Shown: in pieces, positions 51,101-63,100 of the stretch
How the letters are laid out: every line of letters begins with the position of its first letter
How positions within the stretch are numbered: position 1 is the first letter of the stretch
Source: Lineus longissimus
Lineage: Eukaryota; Nemertea; Pilidiophora; Heteronemertea; Lineidae
Length of the DNA stretch: 64,000 nucleotides
NCBI RefSeq assembly: GCF_910592395.1
Contig: NC_088308.1
Coordinates: 1,426,001-1,490,000, forward strand
Reading direction: 5' to 3'
Notes under the pieces: model-generated
What the model was told of the DNA's origin: nothing
The model's input: only the letters and a program-made list of their open reading frames with translations
The model's database searches: none
Made by a program: the position numbers and the translations under genes

Positions 51101-54100
51101 GTTATTTGTGGTGAAAGGTTCAGGTAATGTCATTTGGAGGTGCTTATCAGTAATGTCAGATGACCCATCTTGGAAGTTGCTGCTCCTGTTACTTGAGAAG
51201 GAGTTTGGTTTATAAAGTTAGTCGATCATGTGAGCTCAAGAGCACAATGATACGGCCCGGTTTGGGCTTGTACTTTCGACCCTTTTTGAAGAGCTGGACC
51301 AGAAGAAGAACACCGCCTCACACCATGCAGCTGCTTGCACATTCATGATAAGCCCTAGCAATACTTGAATGGGATGGCCATTTACGTTTTCCAAGTACGG
51401 TATAGTAAAGACACGATTGCACAAGGAAATAATTCATAATGAGACTTCCACGAATACGTTCAAGTACATGTATCAAATATCCGAACTGGTTTTATTAGTT
51501 ATCCTGAACGCATTAATCATCTGGCTCAATAAACCTTGACGATCACTAACGTGGATTGATAATAAAGAAATATTGAGAGAATATCGCGGAACACTCGTAT
51601 CAAGCTGATGAACTCATCTGAATCTATTTTTAGTACCATGAGGAAGAAAACCAAGTGAGAGGAACCAGATTCTCCATAAAAAAGATGGAAATCATCTCAC
51701 AAGTGGCAATTAATGTTTATCATGATTGCCAGACTAATCGGGGAGAATATTAGACCCGGAAGGCGCATTTTATTTATTTAAGTCAACCAATGTAAAATTT
51801 ATTGGGGAAGAATTGAGTAGAGGTGTAATATGCCGGGGGCGGTGAATTTGTTTCAAGAAGCGAAATTGGTGCAAAATTGGTGCAAAATTAGAAATGTCTC
51901 CATTTGCACTTGCTGTAGAATCACTCATGTTTGAGGTTTCCAGGTTCCAAGTCTAAAACAAGATTTCTCCAAGATATCAAACAGTTCAACCTTACAACAT
52001 CTCCTTCTAGCTGTATACATTGACGAATTAGTCCACTTAAACTCACTTCAAAACGTACCCCACAAGGGTTTAATGGTACTTGTCAGGAGCCTAAGATCTT
52101 GAGCCACTCATAAAATGTCATAGCTCCCAGCCAGACATCGTTGATAAACCGCCACAAATTCAACTGGTGTTTTCAAACCCTTCCGGCATTTCATGGCGTT
52201 ATAAACTAACTTGAAAATGAAAGGTGTCAGGATCAATGATAGCTATGTTTCATCACAGCCTTAAGCTCAAGAGAATTTGAGAAAATTCAGACGAGGCGCT
52301 GTTGAATTTGAACAAATTGTGCCAATTTCTACTTGAATAACTGAAATTATTTTATCTGTAAGTTTCTTCACTTTAACCGGGGAAAATGCTTTGTAGGTGA
52401 TAGAAATGAGTTCTCAACACTAATGAGTCAGAATATTGAATTGGCTTGTAACACGTACCAAGAAAGGTCCAACAATTAGGAAAGATAATTGAATTTCCAC
52501 GGAGCACGTTCCCTGCCACATGCACACACGGAAAATGCTGTACACGTGTCACATTGTTTGGATTTAACCTTTAAATGCTTGGAAGAAATGAACGAGAGAG
52601 TCTCACGATATTACTTACAATCACGAGCGTTGAAAGGGCGATCGTGAAAAACTGGTCATCGCAAGACAAGCAATAGGTCTTGAGCGTATTCATGAAATAT
52701 GAGCTATCCGAAACTGTTGTCAAGCAATATATTGTGGTCAAGATTAATTCACCAATAAACCCTTTCAGGACAGGCAAGTCATTTGTATTCCATGTGTTGC
52801 TGAATACTAAAATCAGACAAAATGTCAGCATACCTTTTGGCATGGGGCTCTGTCCACAGCAATTGTCCAAAGCTGTTTCAGCTTGAGGACTTTGAATCAA
52901 CACTGCGGTTGGCAAAAGTTTGAACAGAATTTCCAGATATCGCATCCCTCTATGGGAGGACAACATACTTCTGAACAACTATTGCAATTTGCCACCGATC
53001 GGCAAGGGTTAAATCATTAAAGTGAGATAAGAAACTAGACAGCGGCCAAATGACATTAGGAATTCCTTGAGGATTTGATGAAGGAACTGGTAAAAAATGC
53101 GTCTACAAGAACACTAATGCTACTCTCAGAAAGACTTGGACAAAAATGTAGCAGAAGAAGACACAATGGTTCCGTCATCTCCCTTGAGGATAATTTCAAT
53201 GTTTTTTAGACATTCTGAGATTGACGTCCGCCTCGGAATAAACCGTGTAATGGAGCTTTTCGCTCTCCTTTGCAGCAGAGAGAGAGTTGCAAGCTGGGGA
53301 ACAGAGAGATATTTTGAAGCTGTTGTATGGATTGGTCAGAAGGCAAAATCAACACATTTTAGGCTTGACACAACATGGTAGCCATTTGGGGTTTTCTCAA
53401 CCAACTTGGATGCAAGGAAAAGTGCAGATCCCACCTCTGAAAGAGGCTGTTTTGGATGACATACTCTGAGAAAAAAAAGGTATATTTTCTTGGTTGTCTA
53501 CAACCGAAGGGGCCAACAGGCCATAAAAGTCAAGGAGACACAAGTGAGTAGAGAGAGTCACAAGCACGCGACACGGTCTCCGCCTCCGAACAATTATGGA
53601 AAAACATGCCTTCCTCAAGATATCAATAAAACATCCTAGCCTAATGGACAAAAAATACCACAGAACTAGAGAAGGAATGTCTTACTGTAAGTGGGTATCA
53701 CAAGGCACATACTGAATTCACTTTTTTATCAGCTAAGGTTATAAAGATCATCATGGCGGGTATCTCAGGACCAAATGGGAGAATGAATTTGTCAGAGACT
53801 TGTGAGAAAAAGGTGTGAACCAATAAAGTCTGTCCCATTTTTCAACACTCTCTGACTTTTTTTTGTCACCAGGCCGGGCTACTATGCTTCGTGCCTAAGA
53901 CCTTCATGTAGCAATTTTCTCTGTCTGCATTTTTCCCTTTTTGAACAGACCAGATGAGATGTCACAATCCTACCTTATCACATAGTCTGCGCTGATTCCT
54001 GCTATAATACCTCCCTACACGTTTACGCTTCCTTCTGAATGGACGGCGCATCACAACAAAGTCCAACAGTACCATCCTGGAATATCCCAAACTTATCAAA

Positions 54101-57100
54101 CCGAAAAACCCAGTACCAGAAACCTCAACTAGACCAATGTTTTGCAAGTACAGATTTGACCCTTTTCATAATACTTCAATCTGAACAACTAATTGAAACA
54201 GGCCTATTTGAATACCAACCAATCAAATTAAAGTATAGATGAGTAAACATCCTTTATGATGACAGGGAATTATTTCCTGTTACTTCAAGTTCAACTAATT
54301 CCCATTTCCTGTGGAAATGTGATTTTATTAGTTCATACCTACCCAGGTCAGACTTTTGCATATGTACTCATATCGGATCTACCCGAGGAATTATTTAACT
54401 AATTACATTAGAAAATAACCAGCCAGTTCACAAGGCTACGTCCAGGCGGCGCCCCTGTACAGCCCATCAACCGTGCAAGCCGCCATATTGCCAGTACTTT
54501 TTACTCAAGCAACTCAAGTAAGTCCCGTTGCTGTGGGGACGGACGGGTGGGCAGTCTGACCTGGGTAGGTATGAACTAATAAAATCACATTTCCACAGGA
54601 AATGGGAATTTTATGTCGTTCATACTCTACCCAGGTCAGACTTTTGCATCGAATACCAACAACCTAAGGAAGGTGGGTAAACGTGACTTACCATGTAGCG
54701 ACGTGAACTGTCTCCAAGCCGCATAGCAGAACCCAACGGGTGAGACCGGGATAACCAGACCAAAGAGAAATGGGGATGCTCATGGCTCAACGGTCAGGCC
54801 ACCATATAAAAGAATAATGGAAAGGCCCTAAGGTTATCAACTACCCCCTAGAGTAAGGTAGCACATCGCATGGTACTTGCTCAGCACACACCTCGCCAAA
54901 AGAATGTGTGGACTTAAGAGGGTAACCACCCTCTGCGTGCGGGGACAACCCACAAAGTCTAGGCGGCTCAACCTAAGACATCCGGACGGGGCACATGCAC
55001 AGGGGAACCACGTCCCGGCATGAATGTCCGCACCTCCCCCCCATCTTTAGAGGGAAGGACGGAGAATCCGGAGTGAGGAGTCCGGCGGGTAGGCTAGGCA
55101 GGGAGAACCTAGACTACGTGCTGAGCAGCGACGATTGGACCGAGAGACAGCATACCGTCAGTCATCACGGAACAATCGCGCATATAATGTTGGGAGAAAG
55201 TGGAGTGAGAACTCCACGTCGCCGCCTCCAAGACCTCGTTCAAGGCGACTCCCCTATATTCGGCCCATGAAGTCGAGATGGCACGAATCTCGTGGGCCGT
55301 CACGGAACCCAGGCGGCGAAGCTCCGGAGACTGAAGAGTCATGGAGTAGGTCTGCCGGATGGTGGCCACCAACCATCTGGCGACCGTGGCGGGCGCAATC
55401 TCCCGTGTGAATCCCTCGCGATAAGACAGAAAAAGACGCTTTCTGCCGAGACGGACGGCAGGGTCTTTGGTCTTATCGACATAGAACCTCAAGGCCCGGA
55501 CGGGGCAGAGAGTTCTATCCGGGAGGTCTCGAGAGACCACCCTGGAAAGGGATGGAATAAGAACCGGGCGCCTGGAGGTGGAAGGCGCCTGGTTCTTCGC
55601 AATAAAGCCTGGGACAAATTCTAGGACCGCGCCCCTCTCATTGAAGGCTAGCTTGTCAAAAGCTAGGGCATGGAGCTCGGACCGTCTCTGGGCCGTAGCT
55701 AAGGCCACCAAGAAGACGGTCTTAAAGGTAAGATGCTTCCTATCTGCTAGGTGCAAGGGCTCGAATGGAAATCTCATAAGAGCCCGTAACACCACCGAGA
55801 GATCCCACTTGGGGACGCAATGTAAGGAGCGGGGACGCTCCAGAGACATGTTGCGAAGCAACGATGACAAGGCGTCGTCCCAAGCCGGTTGCCAGGAGCC
55901 TGTCAGTCTAAGGGTGACGGCAATGGCAGAGCGATAGCCCTTAACCCCCTGGACCGAAAACTTCCGAACCGTAAACAAAAAGTTTAGGAAATCGAGGAAG
56001 TTGGGAAGAGTGGGAGCGATCGGAGAAACTCCGTGCTCTCCGCACCAGTCTCGAAAGACGAGCCACTTACTGTCGTATGATGTAAGGGTAGACTGTCTCT
56101 GAGGCTGAGCGACTTTTCGGATAACGTCCTCCGAAAAGCCTCTCTCTCGGAGGAAATGCCCGATAGTCTCCAGGCGTGAAGCCTGTAGAAAGAAGGGTCC
56201 TGATGGTAGACCCGGCCTATCGGGTGATATAGCAGGCGGTCCCACTCCGGCAATCTGCGGGGGTGGTCCGTCAGGAGCTCCAGCAACACCGGGAACCAAG
56301 CTTGGTTCGGCCAACAAGGGGCGATCAGGCAAAGCCTGACGCGCGATGAGGCCACTTTGTTCAGAACCGGCAGCAACAGAGGGGTTGGCGGGAATGCATA
56401 AGCATTGAGGCCGTCCCAGGAGGCCGACAGGCTGTCTACTCCCAAGGCCTCGTCGTCCGGGAGAGGGGAGTAATACAGGGTGAATCTCTTGTTGAGGCGA
56501 GTGGCGAAAAGGTCCACAATCGGCGCATCCCACATCCCGGCCAGCCGGGACACAATCTCCTGATGGAGGGTCCACTCGGTCTGGACTAAGCGATCGGCTC
56601 TGGAGAGAGCATCCGCCAGGATGTTCCTCTTGCCGGGGATGTGACGGGGGAAGAGCTGGATGTCCAGCCGACGACAAAATTGTAGGAGGTCCCATGTCAG
56701 ACGACACAGAGTGTCGGACCTCGTTCCCCCTTGTCTCCGAATATAGGCGACGACAGTCGAGTTGTCGGAGAACAGAGATACCCTGTGACCCCGTAACCGG
56801 GACGAAAAGGCCTTCACGGCTAGGATGACAGCCTGCATTTCGAGAATATTGATCGAAAGGCGAGACTCCTCCCCTGACCACGTGCCCTTGGTGGTCAGGT
56901 CGCCCTCGTTCAGGTGAGCCCCCCATCCGAAGAGGGAGGCGTCCGTGAAGAGGGACATCTGGGGGGGTAACGGACGGAGCTGCACCCCGCGGAGGAGCTC
57001 CGTCCCCGTCCCCCAGAACCTCCAAACGTCCTCCAGTAGCATGGAAGGGAGTGCTACTGCTCGATCGAGTGGGTCCGAGAAGGGGCGCCAACTCGAGAGT

Positions 57101-60100
57101 AGGAGGAGCTGGAGGGGGCGCATATACAGGCGACCGAGAGGAACCTGGTCCGCCGCCGAATTGAGCAGGCCCAGCAGGGACAGGAACTGTCTGGCTGTGG
57201 CGCTGTCTCGACGACGGAAAGCCCGAATCAGAGACCGGATCTTGGTGACCCGGTCCTGAGGTGGGGACATGAGGCCCTCTCTGGTACGGAAACGTACTCC
57301 CACGAAGACAAAATCCTGAGACGGGTCTAGCTCGGATTTTTCTAAGTTTGTTATCCACCCGGCCTGGGTCGCCGTCTTGAGCAAGAACCGAGTCTGCTTG
57401 AGAAGACGGGGACGGGATTGGCAACGCAGCAGCCAGTCGTCTAAGTAGCAATGGAGCTTGAAGCCCAAGGCGTGAAACGGGGCGGCGAACGCCCTGACGA
57501 CGGTTGTGAAAATAAGCGGAGCGGAAGCCAGGCCGAAAGGCAAGGCCTGAAACTGATAAATTTTGCCTTCGAAGTAAAAGCGAAGGAAATGTTGAAAGTC
57601 TGGATGGACTGGGATGTGAAAATACGCATCCTGCAAGTCCATGGAGACGGCCCAATCGTCGGGCTGCACCGCTGTTGCCACTGACCTTGTTGTTTCCATC
57701 CTGAAACTGGGTACCCTGAGGAACCGGTTCAGGCTGGACAGGTCTATGACCAATCTCCATTTTCCCGACTTCTTCGGAACCAAGAAGATGTGGCTGTAAA
57801 AGCCCGGGGAGGAGTGGTCTTCCACCACCGTGACAGCCTCCTTCTGGAGGAGGGAGTTGACCTCGGACCGAAGGGCTTCGGCCCTGGCCGGGTCCACGGG
57901 GGGTAATACCGGGTGGGGAGTCGATGTCGTTGGGGGAGGATGGGCAAAATCGAGGCGAACCCCGTGCCGGAGCATGTCCGGGACTGGGGAGCCTTTTTGA
58001 CACCATCCGACCCAAAAGGCTGCGAAATGGCGCAGTCGGCCCCCAACGACAGAGTCCGAGGGAGTGTCGCCTATTAGCGCCCGAGGAGAAGGTGACAAGT
58101 CACCGACGCCTGCCCCCGCGACCCTTCCGCTGTTGTGGCCGGAAGGGGCGCTTGGGCTGCCCGCCACCTCCGCCCTGACCTGAGGAGCGGTGGCGCTTAT
58201 TGGAGGGGCGGGCTGGAGCCGCAGCTTCTGTCTGCCCTCGGGGACGAAAAGACCCGGAGGAGCCCTGCGAGGCCGAGGGCCCACGAGAGGCCGACGCACC
58301 CCGGGGGCGTCTAAACTCCGGCTGACGTCCCCGGCCCGCGGACCATGAAGAGGAACGCGGGTGGGGGGCCTGTCTGGGGGGAGCAGGGTCCCCCTCACGA
58401 CTCTTATCCGACTCGCGCTGAGCCCCTAAGGTATCAGGCAGCGAATCGTGGAATAAGAAGGGACCGCCCAAAGGGGCGGTCCGCAAGGCCCCGCGCAGAA
58501 ACTGGGCGCGGACCACACTCAGCCCCTCGATGAGGAGGTCCCGGCGCTTCAGCACCGCGTTGGCTGCTTGTTTGGCAGCTAAGTCACTGGCATGTTGCAG
58601 TGACTGCTGTAAGGACATAGCCAGGATGCGTTGCTCATCCGTGGCGTCCGCAGCCAACGACCTGGACAGGGCACAGAGCGTCAAGTCGGCGTACGATAAC
58701 ACCGACTGCGTCTCCTTGGCCAGGGCCTCATCGTTCTTGGCATCCCTCATAGGAGCAGACGTGAGGACTTTCGGAACGACCAACCCGGCGAGCTGCACAT
58801 CATCCCTCAAGGGGATGAGTGAGACCGGGTCAGTCCCCGACGGCGATACTCTATAGTATTCTGGCCTATACGAAGGACTGTGAGGGGAAGTGGCCGTGAA
58901 GCGCTTCCCCGCCTTCGTCCAGGCTCCCGGTCCAGTCGACGGCAAAGTCGAGACCAGGGAGCGCTGGTGGCCCCCGCAGGACGGCGCCGTGTCCCTAAGC
59001 GTTGAATCGAGCCAATGAGAGGCTCTGATCAAGGCAGGGGAGGGGGGCAACTCATCGAGTGCCCGGTCCGGCACGGCAGCCAAGTCCGGCTCGTCGGCAT
59101 CCCCGAAAAGATCGAAGGGAGCACGGCCGAGCGCGGGGTTGACCGGCGGGAGAGGACAATGCTCGGTCGGCACGAACTGCCGGACGAGCGCGCGAAGATC
59201 GCGCATCCCAGCCACAATGGTGGGGTCCTCTGTTCCAGAGGGGCAGTCAGCCTGAGGGGCCTGCCCGATGGAAGATTGCGACTCATCGAATTGATAGTCG
59301 ACCTCCATGGGGACTTGGGGCAGCTCAAAGGCCACTGGTCTCCCGGCCTGCTGCTGAGGGGCCCTATCTGAGAGATTTTTGGTCTCCAGATGGGCAGCCA
59401 AACTCTGCAGGACCTGACGCTGCTGGGCCGTAAGGCCCGGTGCGATAGGCCGGGGATCCTGTCTGGACATACCTGGGGCAGGCAGGGATGGCGGGGGGCT
59501 ACTCACCACAAAGGGGGTGGAGCTCAGACCCGCAGAGCCAGACAGGGAGGGACGGGGTCGCACCGGCGAAATCGTGGGGCGAACCCTCCCGACGTCCGGA
59601 CAGACCCTAGGGTCTCTAGAACGGACGTAATGCCCCATTGTCGCACCCCTACCCCAGGGGGGTAGGTCACCTCCGTGCGAGACAAGAGGGGGCGGCAGAA
59701 CAGGGGGGGTGACGCCCGAGTCTGCAGTAACCCACGGGGAGGCGGTCGACGTCCTCAGAAGGGGACGGAAATTGGGGTGAGCCGCCTGCCAGGCCTCATA
59801 ACCCGATGGGATACGCCCCGTCGCCTCAGAGCGGTCAGATGTGACGGTGTGATCTGACGAGACAGTCACAACCGAAGACACTGCCGGAGGCACATCCAAC
59901 CCGGAGGAGGACGGGGGACGACCCAATGCCGCAGCAGGGGGGTCCCGACGGGGGAGGGCGGAGGAAACCCGGCCAGGTGGGGGCTTAGACGTGACTAAGG
60001 ACTCCACGGCCGGTAGCCGGAGGAGTTCCTGAATCAGGAGGTCTGCCTCCAGCGGGGTATGCTCCACGCCCAGGGGATCGGGACGCAAAGCGTCCAGAGT

Positions 60101-63100
60101 CCCGCTCACTTCGACCCCCTGTGAAAGGGGGGAGGAGCCAATCTCCCTAGGGGGCGCCCCGATGAGGGGGTCACCGGCGCTCAACCTAGGAGAGAACCCG
60201 GGGGGCACACCTCCGAATGGAGGGTGCCCGGCCCGAGCCCCGGAGTCGGGCGCCGAAACGGCGCCAGAGCTCTGGGGGCCTCGCCCCCGCTGAGAAGAAA
60301 CAGCGGAGGGGGACTTAGAAGAGGCCGCACCAGACTTTCTGGGGCCTCTCCGGGTCGGCTTCTGCTTCTTCGACGGCCGAGGGGCCGGAGAAGCAGAAGG
60401 CAGCGTCCCGGCAGCGGACGAAACCGCAGTCGCCGAGTCCGACGGGGCGGACTGGCGAGCCGGGGACGAACCGGGACGGGGACTAATAATCCCCGATACA
60501 CCGGCACCCGGGCACCTGAATACCCAGAAGGGTAACAGGCCCAATAAGAGGGCTGGAAAGCCCAATAAGGACAAGAAGGACGCTAACAAGAGCGGCAGAG
60601 CCAGCATCTTGAGAGGCCACACAAAGAAAGTGAACGATAAGAAAAACTTGGATTTATTTGGTCACGTGACCGGAGCCTGGAGCGAGAAAAATTTTTGGGA
60701 GAACGGCGAAGAAAAAGCGTTCTAAGTGACGAATTCAGAGAAAGATGGGTAAAGGAATGGTCTCACCCGCTTCCTGAAATCGGCAGCTCCAAAACGGACG
60801 TCCGGGGGAGGATCCTTCTCAATACTGTCGCGGGGGAATCAACGCAAACAGCAGCAGAAACTCGGTGCTTGTGATACAAGGCGCCGAGGAAAAAGTACTG
60901 GCAATATGGCGGCTTGCACGGTTGATGGGCTGTACAGGGGCGCCGCCTGGACGTAGCCTTGTGAACTGGCTGGTTATTTTCTAATGTAATTAGTTAAATA
61001 ATTCCTCGGGTAGATCCGATATGAGTACATATGCAAAAGTCTGACCTGGGTAGAGTATGAACGACATAAAATCAGTCTATCACAGATCTACTCAAGTGGG
61101 ACAAGAAGAATACAAAAGTTGGGAGGACATATGTAGGCCTCTGCCAATCTTGCTTCCGAAAATGGTCAATTGCTGACAGGACAATCATTCTTTGATACAC
61201 AAGATACACATTTTGTGCCAGTTCTTCATACCTGAAGCCCAACTCCTCTTCATCCAACTGATTTTCAGATCGAGCAACCGTATGGTCCCTCTAATCTTAC
61301 CCACCCAAAAAACATTTTTCAGGAGACATACCTGTCACATTTGCACTGTCAGCAATAAAGCCATGATCTTGGTCAACATCAACAAACAGCATTTGCACAC
61401 ACAAATATCGAATTGGGAAAACAGCCAATATCAAAAGGGGACTTGTCAACAAAGCTGCATCTTTGACATCTAATGTTGCCTCCTACATGTCTTTTATGGC
61501 ACTTTGCCGTCGGACTTCCTGAGTGTCAATCATGAATATTATCAGGCAGGAAGCATCAGTAAGTGATTGTCTTCCACTCAGAGAACATCCGCTCTTACGT
61601 CATTGCAACAAGGGACAACTAACAACGAGCCATGTACTACGGTACTACCCAGGAAGTCTCCAACTACAAATCAGGCCAAATGGTGTCACCTTGCAGGACC
61701 AACTGTACAGAGGCGGGGAAATGGACCACCAAGTACATTCGACAGGATTGACTAAGCAAGGAGTGAATGGGAAGACAACATCCATCATTTTTATCACGTG
61801 GTTAGTATTCAGTTTTGCATGCGATTTTCCAGCAAACCAATCCCAGATCAGGGTTGTCCTCATGAAATTTTCTCTGGACATGACCACAACCAGACTCACC
61901 TCATGGAAGTGGTTAACGCTGGAATTGCAGGAATTACATGCCGACCAGAAAGTAATGTGCACCCAGGGACTGACTTGATGGTGATAATCGACAGATGTGC
62001 CAGGGGTGAATATGAGGCCGCCATGAATTTTGAATCGGTCAATGACTCTCACAATAAGAGTGCACGGAAGCCATTTTCATCCCAAATGTCATCAACAGTC
62101 TTCAGCAAACTAATCACATGGATCAAAGGCATAATGAGAAACAGCCATTTTTTAGCCGAAAAGTATAACCACGACTATCATCCATCAAAAAAAGTACCCC
62201 ATAAGATACTAATTAATGAAGATAATTAGCTTTTCTGATAATCAGATCAGTACATGTTCCTGAGCTGCATAAATGTCATATAAAAACAGAAAGTTGAATA
62301 CTTTGACTGCAAGTCAAAATGCATAGGCCTGACGGAGTTCATTTGGAAATTTAACTATAATTATAATGTTATGAATACTTCCTGCTCAAAGCCAATACTA
62401 AGATACACAATACCTTTGGGTCTGTCTCAGGTTAATTAACCTCTACTTGCACTGGCCTTCTATGCTATCTGCTTACCAATTAATTAAACTACCTTAATAC
62501 CATTGCATGTCACATGCAAAGCTTATTAGTCCATGACAGGCAATATTGAAACTATAATTAACTATTCACTCCGCCTTAGAAAGTATGTAAGCTGCATGCT
62601 TAATACACAGACACAATTTGAGCTATCAACTATTTCTGCTGAGCCATAAATGTCACAAAGATGTCAGCATCACACAAAATAAAGTGATCAAATCACCCAT
62701 AATCTACCGCTGAGCGCTAGCTCCGAAAAGTCAATTGCGTATTCCTCTGGGCCACATCCAACATGGTATTTCTTCCCAAACGTCAACACCTAGTTTACAG
62801 ATCACCACATTTGCGTCACTTGATAGTTGGTGACGCAGACAATGAAACCAGGCAGGTCGATACCCTAAATCTGCCGAATTTGTAAGTCAAATTCCTGCCG
62901 AGCGCTTTATATCCGAGGGATTAGTTTTTCTAGGGGCATTGGTATGCGGGACGTGATCACCCAGTAAATGATTGGTATGCTATCCATAATTGGCGGTGGC
63001 ATCAGTTTGCTAGGATGATGGCGCGGTGGTATTTACCGCCGAGATCGATTATGATAGATTGTTGGAAGAATACTGATTTCGGGACTGATATCACACCACT

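Larger units (their letters stand above)
54297..61072 (-). mobile_element. Structurally complete DIRS-type tyrosine-recombinase retrotransposon
   Basis: About 6.8 kb in the same orientation as the host gene. Parts in element order: left inverted terminal repeat (ITR) ending at 61072, Gag-like ORF, RT/RNase H/methyltransferase-like ORF, overlapping tyrosine recombinase (YR) ORF, internal complementary region, and right ITR ending at 54297. All three frames are open, and 164 bp of the ITRs match perfectly. DIRS elements integrate via a YR instead of an integrase, so no target-site duplication is expected. Both borders carry AAT on the plus strand, and the internal complementary region predicts end joining through one shared ATT. 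The element is visibly GC-richer than the AT-rich flanks. Ngaro and PAT relatives have differently arranged repeats. The open frames and matching ITRs suggest recent insertion. Confidence 0.93.

Noticed and set aside
56240-58015. Upstream 590 codons of the recombinase frame
   Set aside because: Open only because it overlaps GC-rich ORF2 in another frame; composition is Pro/Ser/Arg-rich with no recombinase motif.
54995-59857. Several plus-strand open frames of 80-120 codons in the DIRS element
   Set aside because: They are complements of the three real minus-strand ORFs, with no motifs of their own.
61523-62229. Overlapping 130-150-codon frames on both strands
   Set aside because: No splice context, no domain motifs, and inside an intron of the RAPGEF-like gene. 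Most likely chance frames.
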